Positions 7,981 to 17,947 of a DNA stretch of 64,000 nucleotides are shown here, in pieces; the first letter of the stretch is position 1; each line of letters starts with the position of its first letter. The DNA comes from Halococcus salsus (lineage in GTDB: Archaea > Halobacteriota > Halobacteria > Halobacteriales > Halococcaceae). The notes beneath the pieces are model-generated. The model searched no databases and was not told the DNA's origin. It was given only the letters and a program-made list of their open reading frames with translations. The stretch is from contig NZ_JAAAJC010000007.1 in the NCBI RefSeq assembly GCF_009900715.1, forward strand, positions 62,001 to 126,000. Reading direction: 5' to 3'. The translations under genes and the position numbers were made by a program.

Positions 7981-9012
7981 TCAGACGGTCTTGATCACGT
8001 GCGTGAGACCGACGGTCTCGGCCACGACCCACCCTACGAACAGCACGTAGGCAGCGAGCAGGGTGTACGACTCCAGCGTGGTGAGCGAGAGCTCGGTTCG
8101 CATGGCGGTGAACAGGAGTACCGTAGCGAGGGTCAACACCCCCAGCATCGGCACCGCGACCGCGAAGTCGACGGGCGCGCTCCCGACGATCAACACCCCG
8201 ACCGGGATCGCCACGAGGAGGTCGAACGTGTTCGAGCCGAGCACGTTCCCGAGGCTGGTGACGCCTTCGCCGTGGCGGGCCGAGCGCACGCTCACGAGGG
8301 TGTCGGGCAAACTCGTGGCCGCCGCGATGATCGTCACGCCCGCGAGGAACGCCGGGATCGAGAAGGTCGTGCTCAGCGACTCGACCCCGCTCACCAGCGC
8401 TTCGACCGCGACGAGGATCACGACCAGCCCGACGACGAGCTTCCCCCACGCGCGGAGCACGTTCGTCTCCCCCGTCCCCTCGGCGTCGTAGTCGCTGACG
8501 TCCTGATACTGGATGAAGAGGTAGAGCCCGTAGAGCAGGAGGGGGATCATCGCGAGCGGGCGGGTGATCTCCCCCACGAGCTCGGTCCCCGGAACCGGGC
8601 TGTAGATCACCGCGAGCGCGAACGTCACCACGACGGTCGCGACGGCGACCATGTAGAACTGGGCCTCCTTGTAGACGATCGTCCGGCTGGCTTCGAGGTC
8701 GTCGTCGGTGGTGAGGCCCGCGAGCGCGGGGATCACGAGGATGTTGAACACCGCCGACCCCACGATGGCCCCGACGCCCATGTCGAACGAGCCCGCGAGC
8801 GCGGTGAGCACCACGCTCGACAGTTCGGGAAAGCTCGATCCCACTGCAACTACTACCGATCCTTGTACTACTGCCGGCAGGCCGTAGTAGCTTCCGAGTC
8901 GCTCGGCCGACGCCTCCAGCCAGCCGCTCCCGAACCAGATGAACCCGGTGGCAACGAGGATCACGGCGACGTTCACCGGGGGTGTGCTCGGGAGGAGTCC
9001 GCCGAGTACCAT
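7981..9012 (-). CDS. Sodium/calcium exchanger (CaCA family, YrbG-like)
   Basis: A 343-residue cation antiporter with about ten membrane helices in two inverted halves. The alpha-1 repeat shows GSSFPELSSVVLTA and the alpha-2 repeat GTSLPDTLVSVRSA, followed by GSNTFDLL: these are the ion-binding signatures of the Na+/Ca2+ exchanger family. A charged cytoplasmic loop (about 170-185) separates the halves. It is convergent with the PolD small-subunit gene. Likely role: calcium or proton/sodium exchange at the cytoplasmic membrane. Confidence 0.88.
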   Translation of the reverse strand: MVLGGLLPSTPPVNVAVILVATGFIWFGSGWLEASAERLGSYYGLPAVVQGSVVVAVGSSFPELSSVVLTALAGSFDMGVGAIVGSAVFNILVIPALAGLTTDDDLEASRTIVYKEAQFYMVAVATVVVTFALAVIYSPVPGTELVGEITRPLAMIPLLLYGLYLFIQYQDVSDYDAEGTGETNVLRAWGKLVVGLVVILVAVEALVSGVESLSTTFSIPAFLAGVTIIAAATSLPDTLVSVRSARHGEGVTSLGNVLGSNTFDLLVAIPVGVLIVGSAPVDFAVAVPMLGVLTLATVLLFTAMRTELSLTTLESYTLLAAYVLFVGWVVAETVGLTHVIKTV

Positions 9013-9103
9013 TGGTGATAAAATGCAGCGATCACGGGTTTGAATCCACCGATGACGACGAGTTCGTCACCGGACCGCTCCACCCGCCAGCCGCGAGCGA
9101 CCC

Positions 9104-9487
9104 CTACGGGTCGCGTCGAAACGCGACGGTCTCCGCGCCGTCGAACCGCGGCCCGGAGCCGCGTTCCTCGAAGCCCGCGTCGAGGGCCGCGGCCCGGAGA
9201 CCTTCACGGTCGGCCTCGACGAGGAGTTCGACCGGCATCCCCTCGCCGTCGGCGAACCGACCGGGTTCGCGGAGGAGGCGTTCGGCGACCTCGCGATCCC
9301 CCTCGAACTGCGTGACGTGCACTGCGTCGCGCCGGGCGTCGAAGCTCACGAACCCGACCACTCGCCCCCCGTCGTCGGCCACCCGCACGGTCCTGTCGTG
9401 GACGAGGTTGCGCATGGTCTCGGCGGGCGCGTCCGCGAGCGCGGCCAGGGGCTCCGCGTCGGCCTCGACGGCATCGCGAACCTCCAT
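9104..9487 (-). CDS. GNAT-like N-acetyltransferase
   Basis: A 127-residue protein with the opening V-R-D-A-V-E-A-D pattern of the GNAT first strand/helix, a middle strand VVGFVSFDA and a C-terminal alpha/beta unit ending in LDAGFEERG. The acetyl-CoA loop (Q/RxxGxG/A) is not clear, so this may be a reduced family member; the substrate is unknown. It is transcribed divergently from the aspartate kinase gene. Confidence 0.65.
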   Translation of the reverse strand: MEVRDAVEADAEPLAALADAPAETMRNLVHDRTVRVADDGGRVVGFVSFDARRDAVHVTQFEGDREVAERLLREPGRFADGEGMPVELLVEADREGLRAAALDAGFEERGSGPRFDGAETVAFRRDP

Positions 9488-9626
9488 GGTCCTCGGAGGG
9501 GCGGTGCGCGCTTAAACCCTCAGCCGACCGGAGAACGGATGGAAGCAGTTATCCCCGGTCCGTCCAACCGGCAACCATGTCCTACATTCACACGCCAGCG
9601 AGGGTTTGCGGGCGACGGAGTCGACG

Positions 9627-10808
9627 ATGCGGGTCGTAGCCAAGTTCGGCGGCACGAGCCTCGGCAGCGGCTCGCGGGTGAACCGAGCGGCGGACTCGGT
9701 CGCCGCGGCGGTCGAGGCGGGCCACGAGATCGCGGTGGTCGTCAGCGCGATGGGCTCGACCACCGACTACCTCCTCCGGGAGATCCAGTTCGACGCCGAC
9801 GAGGCCGACCGCGCCGAGATCGTGAGCATGGGCGAGCGGACCTCGGCACGGATGGTGAAGGCCGCGCTCTCGGCCCGTGGGGTCGACGCGACCTTCCTCG
9901 AACCCGGCTCGGAGCACTGGCCGGTCGTCACCGACTCGCGGGGCGAGGTCGACGTCGAGGAGACCACCCGCCGCGCCCAGGCGCTCGCCGACCAGCTCGA
10001 CGGCATGGTCCCGATCATCACCGGCTTCCTCGCCGAGGACCACGCGGGCTCGGTCACCACGCTCGGCCGCGGCGGCTCGGACACGACCGCGGTGATGCTC
10101 GGCAACTACATGGCGGCCGACGAGGTCGTGATCGTCACCGACGTCGAGGGCGTGATGACCGGCGACCCCCGTGTCGTGGAGGGCGCACGCAACGTCGCGA
10201 AGATAAGCGTCGACGAACTCCGGAACCTCTCGTTCCGCGGCGCGGAGGTGATCGCGCCGAGCGCGCTCAACTACAAAACAACTGACCTCACCGTCCGTGT
10301 CGTCCACTACCAGCACGGCGACCTCCTCCAGGGCGGCACCCACATCGAGGGCACCTTCGAGACCCTGATCGACCTCCAGGAGGAGCCGCTGGCGTGTCTC
10401 ACCGTCGCGGGCCGGGCGATCCGCAACAGCCCCGGGATCCTCGCGGCGCTCTCGGGCGCGCTCGCGGAGGTCGACATCAACATCGACGCGGCGGCCAGCG
10501 GGCTGGACTCGGTGACCTTCTACGTCTACTCCAGCGAGAGCGCCGAGGCCGAGACCGTCCTCCACGAGCGGGTGATCAACGAGGACGCGCTCTCCAGTGT
10601 GACCGTCGACGAGGAGGTCGCGGCGCTCCGGGTCACCGGCGGCGAGCTCCCGACCCAGTCGGGGGTCGTCCAGGGGATGATCGAGACCCTCGCGGACGAA
10701 CGCATCGCGGTCCACGACGTGATCACCAGCGCCACCTCGGTCGCGGTGTTCGTCGACTGGGACGACCGCGAACAGGCGCTCTCGGTCATCCAGGACACGT
10801 TCCGCTGA
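9627..10808 (+). CDS. lysC: Aspartate kinase
   Basis: Phosphorylates L-aspartate in the first step of lysine/threonine/methionine synthesis. Begins MRVVAKFGGTS, where KFGGTS is the kinase ATP/aspartate signature; GRGGSDTTAV and TDVEGVMTGDPR follow in the amino-acid kinase fold (1-265). Two ACT-type regulatory modules occupy about 275-393. The ATG at 9627 is chosen over the in-frame TTG at 9606 because the conserved protein begins there. ACT domains imply feedback control by end-product amino acids. Confidence 0.93.
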   Translation: MRVVAKFGGTSLGSGSRVNRAADSVAAAVEAGHEIAVVVSAMGSTTDYLLREIQFDADEADRAEIVSMGERTSARMVKAALSARGVDATFLEPGSEHWPVVTDSRGEVDVEETTRRAQALADQLDGMVPIITGFLAEDHAGSVTTLGRGGSDTTAVMLGNYMAADEVVIVTDVEGVMTGDPRVVEGARNVAKISVDELRNLSFRGAEVIAPSALNYKTTDLTVRVVHYQHGDLLQGGTHIEGTFETLIDLQEEPLACLTVAGRAIRNSPGILAALSGALAEVDINIDAAASGLDSVTFYVYSSESAEAETVLHERVINEDALSSVTVDEEVAALRVTGGELPTQSGVVQGMIETLADERIAVHDVITSATSVAVFVDWDDREQALSVIQDTFR

Positions 10809-10855
10809 CCGGACGGCGAGCGTAGCTTTATCCCGTTCACCGCGACAGTTCCCGC

Positions 10856-11068
10856 ATGGGAACCGACACGAGCGGTGGGGTCGACGAGAACGGTGGCGAC
10901 GACGGCCCAGTGAACCCGAAGGGAATGGGGCTCGGTCTCGCGCTTGGCGTCGGGATCGGGGCCGCGCTCGGCGTCGCCACCGACGACGTCGGGATATGGC
11001 TCGCGGTCGGTGCCGGCATCGGCACGGCATTCGGAGCGGCGTTCAGCACTCAGTTCGACGACGAGTGA
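10856..11068 (+). CDS. Small glycine-zipper membrane protein (70 aa)
   Basis: An acidic polar N-terminus (about 22 residues) is followed by two Gly/Ala-rich hydrophobic stretches with GxxxG spacing (GLGLALGVGIGAALG and LAVGAGIGTAFGAAF), then an acidic end. The form suits a two-helix hairpin or glycine-zipper membrane protein. A TATA-like TTTATC lies about 25 bases upstream of the ATG, which fits a leaderless transcript. Function unknown. Confidence 0.6.
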   Translation: MGTDTSGGVDENGGDDGPVNPKGMGLGLALGVGIGAALGVATDDVGIWLAVGAGIGTAFGAAFSTQFDDE

Positions 11069-11146
11069 CCGAGAGCGCGCTCTGCGCGATACCGACCTCC
11101 TCCCGAACAGTACTCCCGAACACGATGCACCCGGGTCGAGGCTCGC

Positions 11147-11803
11147 TCACCGCCCCTTCCGAAGTCGGCTGCCGATGGCTTCGGGCAGGCCCGCCTCGGT
11201 CACCGCGCGCTCGACCGCGTCGATCTCGTACTCGACGCGGCGCTCCTCGACCGTCATCGCGTCGAGGTCCAGGATCGCGTACGCCGCCCGCGGGTCGCCG
11301 TCGCGGGGCTGGCCGATGCTGCCGGGGTTCATGACGATCCCCTCGTCGTAGATTTCGTGGTGTTGGACGTGGGTGTGCCCGAGCACGAGCACGTCCTCCT
11401 CGCCGAGCATCTCGGGGCCGAACAGGTCAGGGTAGGTGTAGCGGTCGGGGTCGTCGGGGTGGCCGTGGACGACCTTCACCCGGTCGAACTCCGTGCGCTC
11501 GTCCGGGAGTCCCCCGAGCCAGTCCATTTGATCGGCGTCGAGCTGCTCGCGGGCGTACTCGACGCCCGCGCCGGCCATGCTGTTGAAGCCGAAGGCGGTG
11601 CCGGTCGTGGTCGCCCGGTCGTGGTTGCCCATCACGGTCGGGATCGAACGCTCGCGGACGCGGTCGACGCACGCGCCGGGCCAGGGGTTGTAGCCCACGA
11701 CGTCGCCCGCACACACCAGCCCGTCGACGGGCGGCATGTCGTCGAAGACCGCGTCGAGCGCGACTCGATTCCCGTGGACATCCGAGATGACGCCGACGTT
11801 CAT
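11147..11803 (-). CDS. Metallophosphoesterase, YfcE/MJ0936-like
   Basis: A calcineurin-like phosphodiesterase of 218 residues. Metal ligands appear as ISDVHGN near residues 6-12, CAGDVVGYN near 31-39, GNHDRA near 60-65, VHGHPDD near 111-117 and LGHTHVQ near 140-146, followed by NPGSIGQPRDG typical of the family. Cytoplasmic; physiological substrate unknown. It is divergent from the APC permease gene. Confidence 0.85.
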   Translation of the reverse strand: MNVGVISDVHGNRVALDAVFDDMPPVDGLVCAGDVVGYNPWPGACVDRVRERSIPTVMGNHDRATTTGTAFGFNSMAGAGVEYAREQLDADQMDWLGGLPDERTEFDRVKVVHGHPDDPDRYTYPDLFGPEMLGEEDVLVLGHTHVQHHEIYDEGIVMNPGSIGQPRDGDPRAAYAILDLDAMTVEERRVEYEIDAVERAVTEAGLPEAIGSRLRKGR

Positions 11804-11918
11804 GCTCCCCCTCGACCCTCCACGGCCTTCAACGCGGGGTGCGAGGCCGGGACGGCTCGCGGTTCGCGTCGGACGGCGGGTTCAGGACGTATAAATCCGG
11901 GCCGGACCTGCAGTCGAC

Positions 11919-13226
11919 ATGACCGACGGCGGATTGAACCTCACGGAGACGGTCTCGATGGCGATCGGGGGGATGGTCGGCGGCGGGATCTTCGCGGCGC
12001 TCGGCGTCGTCGCGGTCACCGCCGACACCCTCGCGTGGTTCGCGTTCGTGGTCGCGGGGCTGATCGCGGCGTGTGCGGGCTACTCGTTCGTCCGGCTCAA
12101 CCGGCTCGCCGGCGGCAACGCCGGCCCGATGACCTACGTCGAGCGGTTCACCGGCAGCACGACGCTCGCCGGGATGGTCGGCTGGACGTTCGTCATCGGC
12201 TACGTCGGCACGATGTCGCTCTACGCCTTCGCCTTCGGTGGCTACTTCACCGAACTCGTCGGGGTCGCGAACGTCGCCGGAGTGCCGCTCCGTCCCCTGA
12301 TATCGGTCCTCGTGGTCGGGATCTTCGTGGCGCTCAACACCGCCGGGGCGCACGCTTCGGGCCGCTCGGAGGAACTCCTCGTCGGCGTCAAAGTCTCGAT
12401 CCTCCTCGTGTTCGGCGTCGCCGGCGTCTACTACGGCTTCACCAACGGCGAACTCGTCACCGGATTCGAGCACTTCGGGGTCGGGCCGGTCGTCGCCGGC
12501 GGCCTCGCGTTCGTCGCGTTCGAGGGCTGGGAACTCCTCTTCTTCGACCAGGACTCGATCGCGAACCCCGAGCGCACGGTTCGAAACGCGGTCTACATCG
12601 CGATCGCCGCCGCCACGGGGCTCTACGTGCTGGCCGCCGTCGTCACGACCGACCTCGTTCCCCTCCCGGTGATCCAGCGAAACGCCGACACCGCGCTCGC
12701 GGTCGCGGCCCGGCCCTTCTTCGGCCAGGCGGGCTTCGTGCTCGTCGCCATCGCGGCGCTGTTCTCGACCGCGAGCGCGCTCAACGCCACCCTGTTCAGC
12801 TCCGCGCGGCTCTCGAAACGGATGGTGGCCGACGACTTCCTCCCGAACCGACTCCGTGGCGCGACCGGCGACGAACCGACGCGCCTCCTCGTGGTGCTCG
12901 GGCTCCTCACCGCCGCCTTCGTGCTCGTCGGGAGCCTCGACGCCATCACCTCGTTCGCCTCGCTCGCGTTCATCACGATCTTCGGCGGGATGAGCGCGCT
13001 GGCGTTCACCCAGCGCGAGTCGCTCCTCGATACCGTTATCCCCGGGTTCGGGGCGGTCGGCGCGGTCGCGGCGGTGGTCTCGCTGCTCTCACACCTCCTC
13101 AGCACCGAGTTCGACACGTTCGTCGTGGTGGTCGCGCTCGCGGTCGGCGTCGTCGCCGTCGAACTCCTCTACTTCGAACGCGAACCGATCGCACGCGAAC
13201 TCCGCGAGGTCGAGGACTCGCTCTGA
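11919..13226 (+). CDS. APC-family amino-acid permease
   Basis: A 435-residue transporter with about twelve membrane helices. Helix 1 carries AIGGMVGGGIFAALG, the substrate-binding GxG region of APC transporters, and a mid-protein FEGWELLFFDQDSIANPER segment corresponds to the family's helix 6-7 region. Probable uptake of an amino acid or organic cation coupled to an ion gradient; the substrate cannot be read from sequence. A TATA-like GTATAAAT lies about 28 bases before the ATG. Confidence 0.85.
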   Translation: MTDGGLNLTETVSMAIGGMVGGGIFAALGVVAVTADTLAWFAFVVAGLIAACAGYSFVRLNRLAGGNAGPMTYVERFTGSTTLAGMVGWTFVIGYVGTMSLYAFAFGGYFTELVGVANVAGVPLRPLISVLVVGIFVALNTAGAHASGRSEELLVGVKVSILLVFGVAGVYYGFTNGELVTGFEHFGVGPVVAGGLAFVAFEGWELLFFDQDSIANPERTVRNAVYIAIAAATGLYVLAAVVTTDLVPLPVIQRNADTALAVAARPFFGQAGFVLVAIAALFSTASALNATLFSSARLSKRMVADDFLPNRLRGATGDEPTRLLVVLGLLTAAFVLVGSLDAITSFASLAFITIFGGMSALAFTQRESLLDTVIPGFGAVGAVAAVVSLLSHLLSTEFDTFVVVVALAVGVVAVELLYFEREPIARELREVEDSL

Positions 13227-13243
13227 ACTGACCGTCCCTCGGG

Positions 13244-13666
13244 TCAGTCGGCCGGGTCCGTCCGCCAGCGCCGATAGCAGAACTCGATGCTGGCGGAGAT
13301 GCCGTAGAGCACGAGGTAGAACGGTGCCCAGTAGATGGCCAGCGCGAACGCCGGCGCGTCGCCCCTTCCTGGAGCCACGAGTGGTGCAACGAACGTGAGA
13401 AACACGAGCACCAGGCCCATCAGCGCTATCGGCCCACGGTAGCCGAATCGCAGCCAGAGGACGACCGGCATGCCGACGGTCCCGAGCGTGAAACCGACGG
13501 TGGTCGGATAGCCCGTGAGGAAGCCCCCGGAGAAACGCAAGTCCTGCCCGACAGCCAACGCGAACCCGATCGCGACCAGCGGGTAGACCGCGGACGCGAC
13601 CGCACCCACGAGAAGCGCCTCGCGCCACGACGTCGGTGGTCGGATCGATCGGAAACGGATTGCCAT
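13244..13666 (-). CDS. Haloarchaeal four-helix membrane protein, unknown function
   Basis: The frame continues upstream, but ATG 13666 is the sensible start because the longer form would overlap alaS. The 140-residue product has four hydrophobic segments and a C-terminal basic tail (YRRWRTDPAD). It resembles small uncharacterised haloarchaeal membrane proteins. It is divergent from alaS and convergent with the permease gene. Confidence 0.65.
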   Translation of the reverse strand: MAIRFRSIRPPTSWREALLVGAVASAVYPLVAIGFALAVGQDLRFSGGFLTGYPTTVGFTLGTVGMPVVLWLRFGYRGPIALMGLVLVFLTFVAPLVAPGRGDAPAFALAIYWAPFYLVLYGISASIEFCYRRWRTDPAD

Positions 13667-13787
13667 TGCGTTTTTCCCGATCGATACCGCGAAAAAACTA
13701 CCGACGAGACCGGGTCGTCCTGGGTGAATCCGCTTCGGTGAGCGGGTACGCAACCGTTTTACGCGAACGCCGGTTTGACTGCGTATC

Positions 13788-16568
13788 ATGAGTACGCTCG
13801 AAGCCGAGTACCAATTAGCGTATTTCGAGGAGGAGGGGTTCACTCGGAAGGAGTGTCCGGGCTGTGGGTCGTTCTTCTGGACGCGCGACGAGGGCCGGGA
13901 GACCTGTGGCGAACCGCCGTGTGACGAGTACGCCTTCATCGGCGAGCGGAGCCTCGACGAGGCGCACAGTTTAGAGGAGATGCGCGAGGCGTTCCTCGCC
14001 TTCTTCGAGGAGCACGACCACGAACGGGTCGACCCCTACCCCGTGGCGGCGAACCGCTGGCGCGACGACGTCCTGCTCACCCAGGCGTCGATCTACGACT
14101 TCCAGCCGCTCGTCACCGCCGGCAAGAGCCCGCCGCCGGCGAACCCGCTCGCGATCAGCCAGCCCTGCATCCGGATGCAGGACATCGACAACGTCGGGAA
14201 GACGGGAAGACATACAATGGCCTTCGAGATGATGTCCCACACCGCGTTCAACGCACGAGAGGACCTCGAGGACCCCGGCCAGTACGCCTACGAGGGCGAG
14301 GTCTACTGGAAGGACCAGACCGTCCGCTACTGCGATTCGTTCTTCGAGGCGATGGGGGCAAACATCGACGAGATCACCTACATCGAGGACCCGTGGGTCG
14401 GCGGCGGCAACGCCGGACCGGCGATCGAGGTCATCTATCGCGGGGTCGAACTCGCCACGCTCGTCTTCATGTCGATGGAGCAGGACCCCGAGGGCGACTA
14501 CGAGCTGAAGGACGGCAACCGCTACTCGAAGATGGACACCTACATCGTCGATACGGGTTACGGCCTCGAACGCTGGACCTGGGTCTCCCAGGGGACGCCG
14601 ACCGTCTACGAGGCGATCTACCCCGAGATGATCGACTTCCTGAAGGAGCACGCGGGGATCGACCACACCGACGACGAGGAGGAACTCGTCACGCGCGCGG
14701 CGACGCTCTCGGGCCACATGGACATCGACGAGGCCGAGGACGCGGAGGCGGCTCGCGGCGAGATCGCCGACCAGCTCGGCGTCGAGGTCGACGAGCTGCG
14801 GGAGCTCCTCGAACCCCTCGAAGCCATCTACGCGGTCGCGGACCACTGCCGGACCCTCGCGTACATGCTCGGCGACGAGATCGTGCCCTCGAACGTCTCC
14901 ACCGGGTATCTCGCCCGGATGGTGCTCCGACGGACCAAACGCCTCTGTGACACCGTCGACATCGACGCGCCGCTCGACGAGCTGGTCGACATGCAGGCCG
15001 ACCGGCTCGGCTACGAGAACCGCGACACCATCCGCGACATCGTCCGGACGGAGCTCGAGAAGTATCGGGAAACCCTCGAACGCGGTGGGCGACGGGTCCG
15101 CCAGCTCGCCGAGGAGTACGCCGACCGCGACGAACCGATCCCCACGGACGAGCTCCTCGAACTCTACGACTCACACGGGATCCAGCCCGACATGGTGGCC
15201 GAGATCGCCCGCGAGAAGGGGGCCGAGGTCGCGGTTCCCGACGACTTCTACAGCCGGGTCGCGGCGCGTCACGGCGACCCCGAGGCCGACGAGACGGCGA
15301 CCGAGACGGTCGACGAGCGGATCGCGGACCTCCCCGAGACCGAGCTCGGCTACTACGACGACCAGGAGCGCATGGAGTTCGAGGCGATGGTGCTCGACGT
15401 CTTCGAGCGCGAGGACGGCTACGACGTGGTGCTCGACCGGACCCTCTTCTACCCCGAGGGCGGCGGCCAGCCCGCCGATACGGGCACGCTGAACACCGAC
15501 GACGTCACCGCCGACGTCGAGGACGTCCGACGGGAGGGCGACGTCGTGGTCCACCACACCGACGAGGACCCCGGTACCGGCGAGTTCGTTCGCGGGACCA
15601 TCGACGCCGGCCGGCGACGCCAGCTGATGCGCAACCACACCGCGACCCACATCGTCGGTCACGCCGCGCGCGAGGTGCTCGGCGACCACATCCGGCAGGC
15701 CGGTGCGCAGAAGGGGCTCGATAGGTCGCGGCTCGACATCCACCACTACGACCGGATCTCCCGCGAGGAGGTCAAGGCGATCGAACACCGCGTCAACGAA
15801 CTCGTCACCGAGAACGTCCAGGTCACGGCGGAGTGGCCCGACCGCAACGACGCCGAGAAGCGCTACGGCTTCGACCTCTATCAGGGCGGGATCCCGCCGG
15901 GCGAGCACATCCGGCTGATCCACGTCTCCGACGACGTCCAGGCCTGCGGCGGGACCCACGTTTCGCGTACCGGCGACATCGGGGCGATCAAGGTCCGCTC
16001 CACCGAACGCGTCCAGGACGGCGTCGAACGGCTGACCTTCGCGGCGGGCGAGGCGGCCATCGCGGCGACCCAGGACACCGAGGACGCCCTCTACGGTGCG
16101 GCCGAGACCTTCGACGTCTCGCCGGCGGAGGTGCCGGGGACCGCCGAGCGCTTCTTCAGTGAGTGGAAGGCGCGCGGCAAGCGCATCGACGACCTCGAAG
16201 CCGAACTCGCGGAGGCGCGCGCCGCGGGCGGCGTCGACGGCGAGGAGGTCGACGTCGGCGACGCGACGGCGGTGATCCAGCGCCTCGACGCCGCGGTCGA
16301 CGAGCTCCGCGCGACGGCGAACGCCCTGGCCGACGGCGGGCAGGTCGCGGTGGTCGGGAGCGGTGCGGACGGCGCGCAGTTCGTGGTCGCGGTCCCCGAC
16401 GGCGTCGGGATCGACGCGGGCGAGGTGGTCGGCGAGCTCGCCGCGAGGGTCGGCGGCGGCGGCGGCGGGCCCGCGGACTTCGCCCAGGGCGGCGGTCCCA
16501 ACACCGACGACCTCGACGCCGCGCTCGACGACGCACCCGACGTGCTCCGGCGTGTGCTGAACGCCTGA
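13788..16568 (+). CDS. alaS: Alanyl-tRNA synthetase
   Basis: The 926-residue class II synthetase charging tRNA-Ala. An archaeal N-terminal extension with Cys pairs ([15 protein letters not shown]; about residues 21-45) precedes the catalytic domain. The editing domain carries HTATHIVGH near 617-625 and CGGTH near 719-723, giving the zinc-binding HxxxH + CxxxH set that removes mischarged Ser/Gly. A C-terminal DHHA1/C-Ala region has a Gly-rich [15 protein letters not shown] stretch near 890-905. Length and motif order match the archaeal family. Confidence 0.96.
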   Translation: MSTLEAEYQLAYFEEEGFTRKECPGCGSFFWTRDEGRETCGEPPCDEYAFIGERSLDEAHSLEEMREAFLAFFEEHDHERVDPYPVAANRWRDDVLLTQASIYDFQPLVTAGKSPPPANPLAISQPCIRMQDIDNVGKTGRHTMAFEMMSHTAFNAREDLEDPGQYAYEGEVYWKDQTVRYCDSFFEAMGANIDEITYIEDPWVGGGNAGPAIEVIYRGVELATLVFMSMEQDPEGDYELKDGNRYSKMDTYIVDTGYGLERWTWVSQGTPTVYEAIYPEMIDFLKEHAGIDHTDDEEELVTRAATLSGHMDIDEAEDAEAARGEIADQLGVEVDELRELLEPLEAIYAVADHCRTLAYMLGDEIVPSNVSTGYLARMVLRRTKRLCDTVDIDAPLDELVDMQADRLGYENRDTIRDIVRTELEKYRETLERGGRRVRQLAEEYADRDEPIPTDELLELYDSHGIQPDMVAEIAREKGAEVAVPDDFYSRVAARHGDPEADETATETVDERIADLPETELGYYDDQERMEFEAMVLDVFEREDGYDVVLDRTLFYPEGGGQPADTGTLNTDDVTADVEDVRREGDVVVHHTDEDPGTGEFVRGTIDAGRRRQLMRNHTATHIVGHAAREVLGDHIRQAGAQKGLDRSRLDIHHYDRISREEVKAIEHRVNELVTENVQVTAEWPDRNDAEKRYGFDLYQGGIPPGEHIRLIHVSDDVQACGGTHVSRTGDIGAIKVRSTERVQDGVERLTFAAGEAAIAATQDTEDALYGAAETFDVSPAEVPGTAERFFSEWKARGKRIDDLEAELAEARAAGGVDGEEVDVGDATAVIQRLDAAVDELRATANALADGGQVAVVGSGADGAQFVVAVPDGVGIDAGEVVGELAARVGGGGGGPADFAQGGGPNTDDLDAALDDAPDVLRRVLNA

Positions 16569-17122
16569 CCCTCCACTTTTTTCGACGGGGGTTGAGGGCC
16601 GCGAAGCGGCCCGATGCCCCCGTCCAAAAACCTGTCTTGCTGAGCATCGCGAAGCAAGGCTCGGAAGACGCGAAGTCGTTCGAGAGAGCGAAGCTCTCTC
16701 GTGATGACGAAACGGCGAAGCCGTTTCGAACCACGTCTTCCGGCGGACTAAAAAGGCCGCTCGTTCGCCTCCGGCTCACTCGCGGGACGACCACTTCCTC
16801 CTCACCGCCACCGCCCCGCGTCAGCCACACCCTCCCCAGCCGACTGCGCTCCTCGTTCGCTCGGCTCACGGCTCACTTCGTTCGCCGTTCGCGACCGAGG
16901 TTCTCCTTTCAGTCGAACCTCGCGCCGCTCACTCCGGTGCTCATCCACTGGCAGAGCAAAGCTCTGCCAAGCCTGCACTCACTCCGCTCGTGCAGACCTC
17001 GCACGAGTCGCACGCTCCGCGTGCTCCCGCGCGCCACTGCGACCGAACCGCCACCGCTCCGCAGCCGAATCGCCTCACAACTGATTCGAACGGCTTTCCA
17101 CGCTGGCCGACCCACGCCGGCT
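16569..17122. repeat. Gene-free region with a cluster of GCGAAGC-type hairpins
   Basis: No gene is supported here. Perfect hairpins include 16681-16701 (CGAGAGAG/CTCTCTCG around CGAAG), 16708-16728 (CGAAACGG/CCGTTTCG around CGAAG) and 16949-16969 (TGGCAGAGC/GCTCTGCCA around AAA). More imperfect ones use CTCCG loops near 16973-16995 and 17012-17026. The repeated GAAG or CTCCG loops suggest a family of extragenic palindromes downstream of alaS. The last 30 bases hold the promoter of the FxLYD-type gene. Confidence 0.7.
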
Positions 17123-17587
17123 ATGGACCGCCGTACGTTCGTCGCGACCGGTGCCGGCGGAGCGGTGCTGCTCGGTACGGGGGGGATGCTCGGCGCGGAC
17201 GCGCTCCTGAGCGACGGACCGGAGAACGGGCCCGCCTACGGGTCGATCCCCGTCCCCGAACCGAGCGGGTCGACGACGCTCGACAACGGTCGGCGGGCGT
17301 CGCTCTACGCCGACGGCCGGGTCGCGCTGTTCGGCGCGTCGCTCGCGAGCCAGTACACGGGGGTGCCGGCGGTCGTCGGCCGGCTCCGAAACGTCTCGGG
17401 GTCGGCCATCGAACAGGTCCGGCTCGATATCCAGTTTCTCGACGACGCCGGCGAGCTGCTCGCCGGTGGCTGGGTCGGCAGCGACACGCTCGCACCCGGC
17501 GAGGTGTGGCGGTTCGTCGTCAACTACCCGAACAACGACCCGAAGAACATCGCCACCGCGCGGGTCGCCGGGATCGAGGTCGCCTGA
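17123..17587 (+). CDS. FxLYD-domain-like Tat-exported protein
   Basis: A 154-residue protein with an N-terminal twin-arginine signal (MDRRTFVATGAGG, then a hydrophobic stretch to about residue 27). The mature part (about 60-150) has the beta-sandwich pattern of FxLYD domains: GRLRNVSGSAIEQVRLDIQF, LDDAGELL, then LAPGEVWRFVVNY. Exported and probably attached outside the cell; function unknown. The start is placed at the ATG before the RR motif. Confidence 0.75.
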   Translation: MDRRTFVATGAGGAVLLGTGGMLGADALLSDGPENGPAYGSIPVPEPSGSTTLDNGRRASLYADGRVALFGASLASQYTGVPAVVGRLRNVSGSAIEQVRLDIQFLDDAGELLAGGWVGSDTLAPGEVWRFVVNYPNNDPKNIATARVAGIEVA

Positions 17588-17620
17588 GGAGCGCTCGAAC
17601 CGCGTGTCGCTCGCGTCGCC

Positions 17621-17821
17621 TTACCCTTCGACTTCGAACGAGACCTCGACCTCGGCCTGGTATTCGTGGCCGTCCGCCGAGGCGACCTCGACGCTCAATC
17701 CTTCGACCTCGATCCAGTAGACGTTCTCGAGGCTATCCGTGGCCTCCCGAGCCGCGTTGTCGACGGCATCCTCGAAGCTCTCGGGGCTCGTTCCGATCAG
17801 CGTGACCTTCTTGTACACCAT
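17621..17821 (-). CDS. Dodecin
   Basis: A 66-residue flavin-storage protein forming dodecameric shells in haloarchaea, where it binds lumichrome or riboflavin. Starting at ATG 17821 gives MVYKKVTLIGTSPESFEDAV with the conserved Trp of NVYWIEVEG and a final EVEVSFEVEG strand, the exact length of the family. The longer in-frame extension upstream is rejected. It is convergent with the FxLYD gene and divergent from the aldo/keto reductase. Confidence 0.92.
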   Translation of the reverse strand: MVYKKVTLIGTSPESFEDAVDNAAREATDSLENVYWIEVEGLSVEVASADGHEYQAEVEVSFEVEG

Positions 17822-17947
17822 TGCACTCCCCCGTGCGAGCAGGGACCGAATGAACGGTCGGTTCTCGGTGACGACGGCCGCCACTCACCCCTTTTAGTGG
17901 ACTGCCACGAACACCAGAGTCAAACCGTTCGACCGCCGAACGGGACC

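Noticed and set aside
7220-8449. 409-codon minus-strand ORF across polB and the exchanger gene
   Set aside because: Shadow ORF; both overlapped genes are securely identified.
9588-11030. 480-codon minus-strand ORF opposite the aspartate kinase gene
   Set aside because: Shadow ORF of low-complexity Arg/Val/Asp composition.
15171-15959. Long minus-strand ORFs opposite alaS (also 13971-14846)
   Set aside because: Shadow frames typical of G+C-rich genes; the composition is not that of a folded haloarchaeal protein.
16163-17587. 474-codon fusion frame running through the alaS end into the FxLYD gene
   Set aside because: The first part is an Arg-rich shadow of alaS; the real gene begins at the ATG before the twin-arginine signal.
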